From Fumia sp045615345 (lineage in GTDB: Bacteria > Bacillota > Clostridia > Oscillospirales > Ruminococcaceae): DNA of 49,957 nt. Of the stretch, positions 1 to 6,633 are shown piece after piece. The notes beneath the pieces are model-generated. The model was not told where the DNA came from. It saw only the letters and a program-made list of their open reading frames with translations, and ran no database searches. Each line of letters starts with the position of its first letter. Position 1 is the first letter of the stretch. Location: the NCBI GenBank assembly GCA_045615345.1, contig JAZLER010000030.1, forward strand, positions 1 to 49,957, read 5' to 3'. The position numbers and the translations under genes were made by a program.

Positions 1-2
1 AT

Positions 3-362
3 ACGGAATTAGTCGAATATCTGTGGCCGATTGTTCGTGAAATGATAAAAACTGCTATTGAGAATAATCAGAACTTAATTGTCGAAGGTTGCTATATTCC
101 ATTCGATTGGCAGAAAGACTTTGACTCCGAATATCTTGAAAGCATCAAATATTACTGTCTTATAATGAGTGAGGAATATATCAGAAATCACTTTGCTGAC
201 ATAAAGAAATATGCAAACGTCATTGAAAATCGTTTGGATGTTGAATGGTGCACAATGGAGAGTGTGTTGGCAGATAATGCAGAAATATTAGCCCTCGCGC
301 AGAAGCATGATGTGAACTATATACTCATTGGAGATAAGTACGAAATCAATATTGAGTTATAA
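3..362 (+). CDS. P-loop kinase-like protein, C-terminal part (partial)
   Basis: The frame is open from the left edge of the window, so this is the 3' part of a gene whose start lies outside. About 119 residues are visible, ending at TAA 360-362. The visible part contains the stretch LIVEGCYIPFDW and the later NYILIGDKYE. This resembles the C-terminal half of small nucleoside or 2-phosphoglycerate kinase-like P-loop proteins found in Clostridia, where the first motif lies on a core strand. The Walker A motif would be upstream of the window, so the kinase reading is an inference from overall resemblance. A strong hairpin follows the stop codon directly, so this is the last gene of its transcript. 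Confidence 0.6.
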   Translation, partial: TELVEYLWPIVREMIKTAIENNQNLIVEGCYIPFDWQKDFDSEYLESIKYYCLIMSEEYIRNHFADIKKYANVIENRLDVEWCTMESVLADNAEILALAQKHDVNYILIGDKYEINIEL

Positions 363-387
363 CGATAAATTCCAATTTATAAAAAAA

Positions 388-421
388 ACGGATACGCAGG
401 AAATCTGCGTATCCGTTTTTT
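388..421. terminator. bidirectional terminator
   Basis: A perfect 12-bp stem (388-399 with 405-416) with a 5-base loop is flanked by an A-run on the left and a T-run on the right. It can end both the plus-strand kinase-like gene and the minus-strand lipoprotein gene, which converge here. Confidence 0.9.
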
Positions 422-436
422 ACTGTTTTAAAATAA

Positions 437-1198
437 TCAGAAGCATTTGTTGAATGCTGAAACTGCGGCACTTACATCGCCTGCACAATCGTAAGTTTCT
501 TCGCCTTCGCCCATAATACCAACAATGAGCAGCGCAACAAAGTTACCCTTGTCAACGATTTTTGCAGCTTCGAGTCTTTCAATATTGCCCATTACACCGT
601 AATGTTCAAACTGAGCTTTCTGTGCCGCGAGTTTTTCTTCCAATGCTTTTTTAACGGTGTCTTTCTTACCATCATTTGCTTCAACAACAATCATTATATC
701 GCAGTTTGTCATTGAACCTGCGCATACACCCTTGTATCCTTTAACATCGGAAACATTAATTCCGAACATATCGGAAAGAATCATATCATCTACCTGCATA
801 GGCATATTCATAATAGCATTTGTGACACCCGTATGACGGTCTGCAACAGCTTTGTCCATTGCATCATAAACAGACTGAGCAGTTACATTTACAGCAGGTT
901 TTGAAGGTTCAACGGGAGCTTTTGATTCTTCGGGTTTGGGAACGGGTGGCTCGGAAGGTTTAGAAGGTGTAATTTCCTTACTCTCTTCTTTGCTTTCTGC
1001 CTTGCTCTCTTCTTTTGAAATCTCTTCTTTTGATTCTTCAATACTTTCTTCAAGAGAGTCCTCGGAAATGATTTCGGAAATTTCTTCGCTTATAACAGAT
1101 TCGTCAGAAACTTCTCCGTTTGCAGGTGCATTTTTCTTACAGGAAGCAAATGAAATCACCATAATTCCCGCAAGCAACAAACTAAATAATTTTTTCAT
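437..1198 (-). CDS. DUF4358-type lipoprotein
   Basis: This is a 253-residue secreted lipoprotein of unknown function. Residues 1-20 form a type II signal peptide (MKK start, hydrophobic core, lipobox-like SFASC), so Cys20 should be lipidated and the protein held on the outer face of the membrane. Residues 30-100 are a low-complexity Ser/Glu/Lys/Pro spacer, probably crossing the cell wall. The C-terminal 150 residues (from about QSVYDAMDKAV) match the DUF4358 pattern seen in many Clostridia lipoproteins. The ribosome binding site AAAGGAG lies just upstream. It is a single gene, convergent with the kinase-like gene and downstream of the ribosomal operon terminator. The family has no assigned function that I can name. 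Confidence 0.8.
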   Translation of the reverse strand: MKKLFSLLLAGIMVISFASCKKNAPANGEVSDESVISEEISEIISEDSLEESIEESKEEISKEESKAESKEESKEITPSKPSEPPVPKPEESKAPVEPSKPAVNVTAQSVYDAMDKAVADRHTGVTNAIMNMPMQVDDMILSDMFGINVSDVKGYKGVCAGSMTNCDIMIVVEANDGKKDTVKKALEEKLAAQKAQFEHYGVMGNIERLEAAKIVDKGNFVALLIVGIMGEGEETYDCAGDVSAAVSAFNKCF

Positions 1199-1290
1199 AT
1201 TTTTCTCCTTTGTAATTTAAGTAATAACAACTTCCATATATTAAGTATATTTCCTTAACATTTTTGTTGCATACCATATTTTTCAAAAGA

Positions 1291-1317
1291 AAAAGCCGTC
1301 CGAAGTGGACGGCTTTT
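1291..1317 (-). terminator. terminator of the ribosomal protein operon
   Basis: An 11-bp stem (1291-1301 with 1307-1317) sits 14 bases after the rplL stop and reads into a T-rich stretch on the minus strand. It ends the rpmG-to-rplL transcript. Confidence 0.85.
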
Positions 1318-1330
1318 AAGTAAATCGAAA

Positions 1331-1708
1331 TTATTTGAGCTCGACTTTAGCGCCTGCTTCTTCCAATTTCTTCTTCATTTCTTCAGCATCAGCTTTAGAA
1401 ACGCCTTCTTTTACTGCTTTGGGAGCACCATCAACGATGTCTTTGGATTCTTTCAAACCAAGACCTGTGATTTCTTTAACTGCTTTAATAACGCCAGTTT
1501 TAGAAGCACCTGCTTCAACCAAGATAACGTCAAATTCGGATTTTTCTTCAGCAGCAGCACCACCTGCAGCGGGAGCAGCAACTGCAACAGTTGCAGCAGC
1601 AGCAGATACACCGAATTCCTCTTCCAATGCTTTAACGAGGTCAGCGAGCTCCAATACTGTGAGAGCTTTTACCTCTTCAATCATAGCTAATACTTTTTCA
1701 GAAGCCAT
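1331..1708 (-). CDS. rplL: 50S ribosomal protein L7/L12
   Basis: The 125-residue protein has the N-terminal dimerisation helix (MASEKVLAMIEEVKAL), an Ala-rich hinge at about residues 36-55, and the conserved C-terminal factor-binding domain (EFDVILVEAGASKTGVIKAVKEI; GLGLKESKDIVDGAP). It forms the flexible stalk that recruits GTPase factors to the ribosome and binds L10. The start is supported by GGAGG seven bases upstream. It follows rplJ by 57 bases and is the last gene of the operon, before a clear hairpin terminator. The length is typical of the family. Confidence 0.98.
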   Translation of the reverse strand: MASEKVLAMIEEVKALTVLELADLVKALEEEFGVSAAAATVAVAAPAAGGAAAEEKSEFDVILVEAGASKTGVIKAVKEITGLGLKESKDIVDGAPKAVKEGVSKADAEEMKKKLEEAGAKVELK

Positions 1709-1765
1709 TTTAATATACCTCCATAAATTAATTTAAAAATTTTATTTTTTGTAATTTACATGCAA

Positions 1766-2269
1766 TTAGCATGCTTCTTTCTGTTCTCTGATCTGATCCA
1801 AAACAACTGCAAAGTTGCGGATAACGCCATTGAGGCCACCGAGAACCTGTGCAATGAGCACTTCTTTGGAAGGAATGTTAGCAAGGTTCTGAACACCAGC
1901 TTCATCCAACAATTCTTCCTCTACAAAGCCGGCTTTAATGTTAAAACCTTCTTTGTTTTCTTTTGCATATTTTGCAATGATTCTTGCAGGAGCGGTCATA
2001 TCGCCCTCTGTCAATGCAACAGCTGTTGTGCCGTCAAGATGCTTTGTAAAATCAGCAAATCTGGAATCAGCAACAGCAAAACGAACAACAGAGTTTTTGT
2101 ATACAGAGTACTCAACACCTGCTTCACGGAGTTCCTTACGGAGCTTTGTGTCATCAGCAACGTTGATACCTTTGTAATCAACAAGTACACCTGCAACAGC
2201 ACTGTCAAATTTTGCTTTCAAAGCAGCTACTGCTTCTTGTTTTTCGAGTAAAACTTTCTCACTTGGCAA
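1766..2269 (-). CDS. rplJ: 50S ribosomal protein L10
   Basis: L10 anchors the L7/L12 dimers on the 50S stalk and, in Firmicutes, controls its own operon through the L10 leader. The body VLLEKQEAVAALKAKF and the central VDYKGINVADDTKLRK are typical. The start needs a choice. A GTG at 2276-2278 directly abuts the GGAGG sequence and cannot use it. The TTG at 2267-2269 lies eight bases after GGAGG and gives the usual MPSEK N-terminus, so I take TTG (167 residues). It lies downstream of a private promoter and leader and upstream of rplL, consistent with extra expression of the stalk proteins. Confidence 0.95.
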   Translation of the reverse strand: MPSEKVLLEKQEAVAALKAKFDSAVAGVLVDYKGINVADDTKLRKELREAGVEYSVYKNSVVRFAVADSRFADFTKHLDGTTAVALTEGDMTAPARIIAKYAKENKEGFNIKAGFVEEELLDEAGVQNLANIPSKEVLIAQVLGGLNGVIRNFAVVLDQIREQKEAC

Positions 2270-2296
2270 AGTTTTCACCTCCGTAGTTTAAAGTTT

Positions 2297-2431
2297 TAAG
2301 TAAAAAGCCCTTTCCACGCAAATCGAGGAAAGGGCAAAATAAGTCATATAAAAAACTTAAATCACATTCCTCGGCAGGTGGAGAACCCTTTACGCAACGG
2401 TTACCCGCTGCACCTACTGTCTTAGGACATC
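2297..2431 (-). ncRNA. L10 leader (rplJL autoregulatory RNA)
   Basis: The untranslated region between the rplJ promoter and rplJ has the layout of the ribosomal protein L10 leader known in Firmicutes. It contains the segment resembling the L10(L12)4 target (around 2370-2420, with GCGGGTAACCG on the minus strand) followed by a strong hairpin with a T-run. L10 binding to such leaders lowers rplJL expression by attenuation. I recognise it by position, conserved pieces and the attenuator; the fold was not computed. Confidence 0.85.
2301..2335 (-). terminator. attenuator hairpin in the L10 leader
   Basis: A perfect 9-bp stem (2307-2315 with 2327-2335) is followed on the minus strand by TTTTTA and lies 31 bases before the GGAGG of rplJ. 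It looks like the intrinsic terminator through which the leader acts, rather than an end-of-operon terminator. Confidence 0.8.
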
Positions 2432-2437
2432 TTTTAG

Positions 2438-2466
2438 ATTATAGCACAAGTTTTACAACTTGTCAA
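2438..2466 (-). promoter_or_regulatory. sigma-A promoter of rplJL
   Basis: A consensus -35 TTGACA (2461-2466) and consensus -10 TATAAT (2438-2443) are separated by exactly 17 bases on the minus strand. It lies between rplA and rplJ, so the stalk genes can be made independently of the upstream operon. Transcription should begin near 2431. Confidence 0.9.
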
Positions 2467-2474
2467 CTACTTTT

Positions 2475-3167
2475 TTATACACCGTATTTAGTGGTGGAAA
2501 CTTTAACACCGGGGCCCATTGTAGATGCAACTACACAGGATTTGATGTACTGACCTTTTGCAGCTGCAGGTTTTGCTTTAACGATAGCACCCATAAGTGT
2601 TTCAAAGTTTTCAGCAAGTTTTTCTGCACCAAAGGAAGCTTTTCCGATGGGGCAGTGAATAATATTGGTTTTGTCAAGACGGTATTCAATTTTACCTGCT
2701 TTTGCTTCTGTTACAGCTCTTGCAACATCAGGTGTAACTGTACCTGCTTTGGGAGAGGGCATCAAGCCACGCGGACCCAAAACTTTACCAAGACGACCAA
2801 CAAGACCCATCATATCGGGTGTTGCGATTACTACATCAAAGTCCATCCAGCCTTCTGTCTGGATTTTCTGTGCGTATTCTTCACCAGCGTAATCTGCACC
2901 TGCTTCTTCAGCAGCTTTTACATTGTCGCCTTTACAAATTACCAATACTCTTACATTTTTACCTGTACCGTTGGGCAATACTACTGCACCACGAACCTGC
3001 TGGTCAGCGTGACGAGAGTCAACACCCAAACGAATGTGAGCTTCGATGGTTTCATCGAATTTTGCTTTTGCACTTTTAACAGCCATATCCAAAGCTTCTT
3101 TAGAGTCCAACAATGCGTTGCGATCATAAGCTTTGAGGCTATCTGTATATTTTTTTCCGTGTTTCAT
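2475..3167 (-). CDS. rplA: 50S ribosomal protein L1
   Basis: The 230-residue protein matches L1 throughout. It has the N-terminal MKHGKKYTDSLKAYD, LPNGTGKNVRVLV near residue 75, the central MMGLVGRLGKVLGPRGLMPSPK and the C-terminal STMGPGVKVST. L1 binds 23S rRNA at the mobile L1 stalk near the E site, and in many bacteria represses translation of the rplK-rplA mRNA. GGGAGG lies about 11 bases before the ATG. A structured motif shared with the rplK leader overlaps the gap just upstream, which fits L1 autogenous control. Confidence 0.98.
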   Translation of the reverse strand: MKHGKKYTDSLKAYDRNALLDSKEALDMAVKSAKAKFDETIEAHIRLGVDSRHADQQVRGAVVLPNGTGKNVRVLVICKGDNVKAAEEAGADYAGEEYAQKIQTEGWMDFDVVIATPDMMGLVGRLGKVLGPRGLMPSPKAGTVTPDVARAVTEAKAGKIEYRLDKTNIIHCPIGKASFGAEKLAENFETLMGAIVKAKPAAAKGQYIKSCVVASTMGPGVKVSTTKYGV

Positions 3168-3187
3168 ACTAAAATATCCTCCCTAAA

Positions 3188-3215
3188 GTGGTTAATAGCG
3201 GAACTTTCCTCCCAC
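3188..3215 (-). promoter_or_regulatory. stem-internal-loop motif before rplA (copy 2)
   Basis: On the minus strand the order is GTGG, GA, GGAA, two bases, TTCC, GCTATTAA, CCAC. This gives an outer 4-bp stem, an asymmetric internal loop and a short inner stem. The same arrangement stands before rplK. I infer a translational operator, probably for L1, since L1 is the known regulator of this gene pair. Confidence 0.5.
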
Positions 3216-3225
3216 ACAGCGGGGG

Positions 3226-3651
3226 TTAATCCACAACCTCAATACCCATAGAACGTGCAGTACCTGCGATCATGCTCATTGCTGTTTCAATGTTTGCAGC
3301 ATTAAGGTCGGGCATTTTCTGCTCAGCAATCTTCTGTACCTGTTCTTTGGTGATTTTCGCAACTTTCTTTTTGTTAGGTTCACCGGAAGCTGTCTCCAAA
3401 CCGCAAGCTTTCTTGATAAGAACTGCAGCGGGGGGAGTCTTGGTGATGAATGTAAAGGAATGGTCTGCGTAAACTGTGATAACAACGGGGATAATAAGAC
3501 CGATGTCATTCTTTGTACGTTCGTTGAATTCCTTTGTGAATCCCATAATGTTTACACCGTGCTGACCGAGAGCCGGACCAACAGGGGGTGCAGGTGTTGC
3601 TTTACCTGCAGGGATCTGCAATTTAATGTAGCCAATTACTTTTTGAGCCAT
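3226..3651 (-). CDS. rplK: 50S ribosomal protein L11
   Basis: The 141-residue protein is canonical L11. Its N-terminal domain has MAQKVIGYIKLQIPAGKA, followed by PPVGPALGQHGVNIM, and its C-terminal rRNA-binding domain has AGTARSMGIEV. It sits in the GTPase-associated centre of 23S rRNA. An in-frame extension to 3726 exists but lacks family similarity. The ATG at 3649-3651 has GGAGGT eight bases upstream and gives the standard length, so I use it. It is the first gene of the rplK-rplA pair and carries a structured leader. Confidence 0.97.
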   Translation of the reverse strand: MAQKVIGYIKLQIPAGKATPAPPVGPALGQHGVNIMGFTKEFNERTKNDIGLIIPVVITVYADHSFTFITKTPPAAVLIKKACGLETASGEPNKKKVAKITKEQVQKIAEQKMPDLNAANIETAMSMIAGTARSMGIEVVD

Positions 3652-3672
3652 TAGTAGCACCTCCATAATAAC

Positions 3673-3710
3673 GTGGTAAGGCGGAAAAAGCATCCACTTT
3701 TTCCTCCCAC
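3673..3710 (-). promoter_or_regulatory. stem-internal-loop motif before rplK (copy 1)
   Basis: On the minus strand the order is GTGG, GA, GGAAAAAG, a 6-base loop, CTTTTTCC, GCCTTA, CCAC. The outer stem and the two-base GA side of the internal loop are identical to the motif before rplA, while the inner stem is longer here. It lies 22 bases before the rplK start. It is a likely binding site for the operon's regulator, by inference L1. Confidence 0.55.
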
Positions 3711-3780
3711 ATTCAGAATAGAACATTATATTCTAATCTGAAAGCTGTCCTTTTTAAGGACTTCAGACTTGTTTTCTTTT

Positions 3781-4305
3781 TTAGTCTTTTGCTAACTCTA
3801 CCTGACCGAGCTGTAATTCAACCAGAGTATCTCTTCCGAACATAGAAACGGTAACTTTAACCATATCTTTATCGACATCGAGTTCTTCAACTCTGCCTGT
3901 GAAGCCTTCAAGCGGACCATGGATAATCTTAACATCGTCACCAACCTGATAATCCACTTCAACTGTCTTGACTTCAACACCGAGAGCCTCAATTTCTTTC
4001 TCTGTCAAAGGAATCGGCTTGGATCCGGGACCTACAAAGCCTGTTACACCTCTGATATTTCTTACAACATACCAGGAATCGTCAGTCAAAATCATTTTTA
4101 CTAAGACATAGCCCGGGAAAATCTTGCGTTCAACTTCGCGCTTTTTATCGTCTTTGTATTCTACAACTGTCTCCGTAGGTACTCTTACCTCGAAAATGAG
4201 ATCCTGAAAACCTTGATTTTCAACGACCTTCTCTATATTTTGTGCAACTTTGTTTTCATACCCCGAATAAGTGTGAATAACATACCATCTTGGTGTTTCT
4301 GACAT
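3781..4305 (-). CDS. nusG: transcription termination/antitermination factor NusG
   Basis: The 174-residue protein has the NGN domain (PRWYVIHTYSGYENKVAQNI, then FPGYVLVKM and VRNIRGVTGFVG) and a C-terminal KOW domain (VGDDVKIIHGPLEGFTGRVEELD). NusG binds RNA polymerase and modulates pausing, termination and coupling to ribosomes. The start has GGAGG seven bases upstream. It lies between secE and rplK in the conserved bacterial order. Confidence 0.98.
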   Translation of the reverse strand: MSETPRWYVIHTYSGYENKVAQNIEKVVENQGFQDLIFEVRVPTETVVEYKDDKKREVERKIFPGYVLVKMILTDDSWYVVRNIRGVTGFVGPGSKPIPLTEKEIEALGVEVKTVEVDYQVGDDVKIIHGPLEGFTGRVEELDVDKDMVKVTVSMFGRDTLVELQLGQVELAKD

Positions 4306-4336
4306 AATCAGACCTCCGATAATTTAAAGCGTTTTG

Positions 4337-4585
4337 TTACATTCCCAAAGTCAACTGTCTTAATAAGCCAAGCAAAGCATCAATAATCCAGATAGCTGCG
4401 CCAATTACGCCCATCGCAATGAATACGATGATTGTATTATTGATAACCTGCTTCTTAGATGGCCAAACAATTTTTTTGGCCTCACTTCGAAAATCCTTAA
4501 AGAAACGAGAAAGCTTTTTAAATACGCCTTCTTTCTTTTCCTTCTTGGCTTTTTCAGGAGCTTTTGCAGCAATTTTATCAGCCAT
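4337..4585 (-). CDS. secE: preprotein translocase subunit SecE
   Basis: The 82-residue protein has a Lys/Ala-rich N-terminus, the amphipathic segment FKKLSRFFKDFRSEAKKIVWPSKK typical of SecE, and one transmembrane helix (NTIIVFIAMGVIGAAIWIID). It clamps SecY in the membrane channel. An upstream TTG codon is possible, but the ATG at 4583-4585 has GGAG eight bases before it and is preferred. It lies in the standard secE-nusG order. Confidence 0.95.
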   Translation of the reverse strand: MADKIAAKAPEKAKKEKKEGVFKKLSRFFKDFRSEAKKIVWPSKKQVINNTIIVFIAMGVIGAAIWIIDALLGLLRQLTLGM

Positions 4586-4606
4586 AATCAAATCTCCTCT
4601 CTCCGC

Positions 4607-4756
4607 TTACTTGGTTTCCTTGTGAAGCGTGTGTTTTTTGCAGAAACGACAATACTTGTTCATTTCCAGCCTGTCCGGATCGTTCTTCTTGTTTTTCATT
4701 GTGTTGTAATTACGCTGTTTGCACTCTGTGCAAGCTAATGTAATTTTAACCCTCAT
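4607..4756 (-). CDS. rpmG: 50S ribosomal protein L33
   Basis: The 49-residue protein starts MRVKITLACTECKQRNY and ends with CRFCKKHTLHKETK. The two Cys pairs (C9/C12 and C36/C39) form the zinc ribbon of the zinc-containing L33 type. The start has AGGAGG eight bases upstream; the frame is open further upstream but without similarity. It heads the secE-nusG operon, the common arrangement in Firmicutes. Confidence 0.97.
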   Translation of the reverse strand: MRVKITLACTECKQRNYNTMKNKKNDPDRLEMNKYCRFCKKHTLHKETK

Positions 4757-4916
4757 CTTCGGCACCTCCTGTATAGTCGGACTGTGTTTGCCTCCCTCAA
4801 AAAGGAGAACTCTCTCAAAAGTTTTAAAACCTTTTCGGATTGGGTGGGGTTTCCCCCGCGGAATGTTACTTCCGAATTTTTTGCACAAAAAAATAAACCC
4901 TTTTAGAGGTATATCA

Positions 4917-4945
4917 ATTTTATCACAGTAAATGCTACTTGTCAA
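4917..4945 (-). promoter_or_regulatory. sigma-A promoter of the rpmG-secE-nusG-rplKAJL operon
   Basis: A consensus -35 TTGACA (4940-4945) and -10 TAAAAT (4917-4922) are separated by 17 bases on the minus strand. The resulting leader of about 150 bases (4757-4910) is G/C-richer than its surroundings and has short inverted repeats, with no recognisable gene. Between this promoter and the GNAT gene (4946-5082) I see only AT-rich sequence with a possible plus-strand promoter (TTGCAA 5025-5030, TAAAAT 5047-5052). Confidence 0.85.
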
Positions 4946-5082
4946 CTGTTTTTTTAAAATTTACCAGCATTGTCAACTTGGTTCCTTTTTGACAGTAAGT
5001 TATTGTATAAAATGTCATAAAATATTGCAAAAAATAAAAATTGTGATAAAATAATTATATATTATATAAGGAAGGGTTTTTT

Positions 5083-5574
5083 ATGAGCATCACTATCAAA
5101 AAAGCATCAGCACCAGAAGATATTGCAACTATTGCAACACTCGGAGAAGAAATATGGCACGAGCATTATGACAATATAATAGGGTCTGATCAGGTTGATT
5201 ATATGCTTGATAAATTCCAGAGCGAAAAAGCAGTAGCTGATCAAATTGAAAACTTTACAGTTTACCTTATTGCATATAAGGATGATATACCAGCCGGTTA
5301 CTGCGCTTTTAAAAATGAAGAAACGAAAGTATTTTTAAGCAAATTATACATTCAAAAAGATTTCAGAAACCAAAAAATCGGTTCATCACTTTTTTACGAA
5401 ATCACAAATTCGGCTTCCGATAAAGAAAGTATTTATCTTACCGTGAATAAGTATAACCCAAACTCGATAAAAGTTTATGAAAAGCTCGGATTTAAAATTG
5501 TTGACTCAGTTGTAACCGACATAGGAAATGGTTTTGTTATGGATGATTATATAATGGAAAAAGCTCTGGGATAA
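5083..5574 (+). CDS. GNAT family N-acetyltransferase
   Basis: The 163-residue protein shows the GNAT fold. A strand (VFLSKLYIQKDF) is followed by the acetyl-CoA pyrophosphate loop RNQKIGSSLF (about residues 95-105, the Q/RxxGxG/A-type motif). The later YNPNSIKVYEKLGFKIV is the typical C-terminal NxxxxxxYExxGF segment. It should transfer acetyl from acetyl-CoA to an amine whose identity cannot be read from sequence. AAGGAAGGG precedes the ATG. It is a single plus-strand gene, and its stop codon is embedded in the loop of a terminator hairpin. Confidence 0.88.
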   Translation: MSITIKKASAPEDIATIATLGEEIWHEHYDNIIGSDQVDYMLDKFQSEKAVADQIENFTVYLIAYKDDIPAGYCAFKNEETKVFLSKLYIQKDFRNQKIGSSLFYEITNSASDKESIYLTVNKYNPNSIKVYEKLGFKIVDSVVTDIGNGFVMDDYIMEKALG

Positions 5575-5588
5575 CCCAGAGCTTTTGC
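5559..5588. terminator. bidirectional terminator overlapping the GNAT stop codon
   Basis: A perfect 12-bp stem (5559-5570 with 5575-5586) encloses ATAA, which contains the stop codon of the plus-strand gene. A-rich and T-rich flanks let it end the convergent minus-strand pduL gene too, whose stop is at 5591. Confidence 0.88.
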
Positions 5589-5590
5589 TA

Positions 5591-6166
5591 TTAAAGTTCT
5601 ACGATTTCGCCGTAAACTTCGCCCGCACAGCCTGCAGCATTTGCTTCGTCTGTGTCAAGGTGCATTGCTGCTGCAAAGTTTTCATGTACTCTTACAACAA
5701 CATCGCCGAAGATAATTTTTCTTTCGGGAGTTTCAACTTTAACCCATACAATATCTTTATCTTTTACATTCTGTTCAGCTGCATCAGCAGGTGTGAAATG
5801 AATATGGCGTTTTGCGATGATAACGCCTTCTTTAAGTTCAACTTCGCCGCAGGGACCTACGAGTTTGCAACCTGCAGAACCTTTTACATCACCGGATTCA
5901 CGGATAGGCGCAACCACGCCAAGTGTGCGCGCATCGGAAGCACTGATTTCAACCTGTGTTGAAGGTCTTTCAGGGCCTAAGATAGAAGCATTGAACTGAC
6001 CTTTAGGTCCTACAACTGTAACTCTTTCAGCACAAGCAAACTGACCGGGCTGAGAGAGGTCTTTTTTGTTAGTGAGTTTTGCATCTGCACCAAAAAGCAC
6101 TTCAAAATCTTCTCTGGACACATGAAGATGTCTTGCGGATGTTTCTACAATAAATTTTTTTGCCAT
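5591..6166 (-). CDS. pduL: PduL-type phosphate acyltransferase
   Basis: The 191-residue enzyme carries the PduL signature. The metal-binding histidines lie in two repeated barrels: RHLHVS near residue 12 and RHIHFT near residue 120, with HENFAAAMHLDTDEANAAG at the end. PduL moves acyl groups between coenzyme A and phosphate (acetyl-CoA or propionyl-CoA to acyl phosphate), which supports ATP formation with a kinase. The protein starts directly with the catalytic domain, so the N-terminal targeting helix of microcompartment PduL is absent. No shell genes are nearby. I infer a cytosolic phosphotransacetylase for fermentation. A consensus promoter and GGAGG precede it. Confidence 0.93.
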   Translation of the reverse strand: MAKKFIVETSARHLHVSREDFEVLFGADAKLTNKKDLSQPGQFACAERVTVVGPKGQFNASILGPERPSTQVEISASDARTLGVVAPIRESGDVKGSAGCKLVGPCGEVELKEGVIIAKRHIHFTPADAAEQNVKDKDIVWVKVETPERKIIFGDVVVRVHENFAAAMHLDTDEANAAGCAGEVYGEIVEL

Positions 6167-6197
6167 TTTAATTTCCTCCGTTTAATTTACTTATTAC

Positions 6198-6226
6198 ATT
6201 ATATATCTTTTATTTCATAAGGTCAA
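6198..6226 (-). promoter_or_regulatory. sigma-A promoter of pduL
   Basis: -35 TTGACC (6221-6226) and -10 TATAAT (6198-6203) are separated by 17 bases on the minus strand, about 30 bases before the pduL start. Confidence 0.82.
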
Positions 6227-6236
6227 GAGAAAAATC

Positions 6237-6264
6237 AAAAGAGGCGACAAAAATCGCCTCTTTT
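6237..6264 (-). terminator. terminator after spoVS
   Basis: The stem AAAAGAGGCGA (6237-6247) pairs with 6254-6264 around a 6-base loop, right after the spoVS stop. It separates spoVS from the pduL promoter. Confidence 0.82.
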
Positions 6265-6268
6265 CAAA

Positions 6269-6529
6269 CTATCTTGGTTCAACAATCAATTTAATAGCAG
6301 TACGCTCAGAACCATCAATTTCCACATTCGCAAAAGCAGGTACACACACCAAATCAATACCGGTAGGTGCGAGATAACCACGTGCAATAGCTACGGATTT
6401 GATAGCCTGGTTAGCAGCACCTGCACCAACAGCCTGAATTTCAACTGCACCTTTCTCTCTTATAACACCTGCAATAGCGCCCGCTACTGAATTGGGGACG
6501 GATTTTGCGGAAACCTTTAATACTTCCAT
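6269..6529 (-). CDS. spoVS: stage V sporulation protein S (Alba-like)
   Basis: The 86-residue protein matches SpoVS throughout. It starts MEVLKVSAKSVPNSVAGAIAG, has the central VEIQAVGAGAANQAIKSVAIARGYL, and ends with IKLIVEPR. SpoVS is a small Alba-fold nucleic-acid-binding protein required for spore coat and septation steps in Bacillus, and is also kept in some non-sporulating lineages. GGAGGGG precedes the start. It is downstream of ymdB, but an AT-rich hairpin and a private promoter lie between them. Confidence 0.96.
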   Translation of the reverse strand: MEVLKVSAKSVPNSVAGAIAGVIREKGAVEIQAVGAGAANQAIKSVAIARGYLAPTGIDLVCVPAFANVEIDGSERTAIKLIVEPR

Positions 6530-6582
6530 CTGACTCCCCTCCTGAAAACAAATTTTGTTAATTTCTAAACAAATCTAATAAA

Positions 6583-6611
6583 ATTATATTATAAATTCAC
6601 AAAAATTTCAA
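6583..6611 (-). promoter_or_regulatory. promoter of spoVS, overlapping an inverted repeat
   Basis: -35 TTGAAA (6606-6611) and -10 TATAAT (6583-6588) are separated by 17 bases on the minus strand. The -35 box lies inside an imperfect inverted repeat, TTCACAAA...TTTGTGAA (about 6596-6633), which may double as a weak terminator for ymdB or as an operator. Confidence 0.6.
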
Positions 6612-6633
6612 TAGTTTTCGAAATATTTGTGAA

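Noticed and set aside
2460..3251. Plus-strand frame opposite rplA
   Set aside because: Cys/Phe-rich antisense translation of a ribosomal protein gene, with no independent support.
4971..4976. Second TTGACA on the minus strand upstream of rpmG
   Set aside because: No -10 lies at a workable distance; the promoter at 4917-4945 fits much better.
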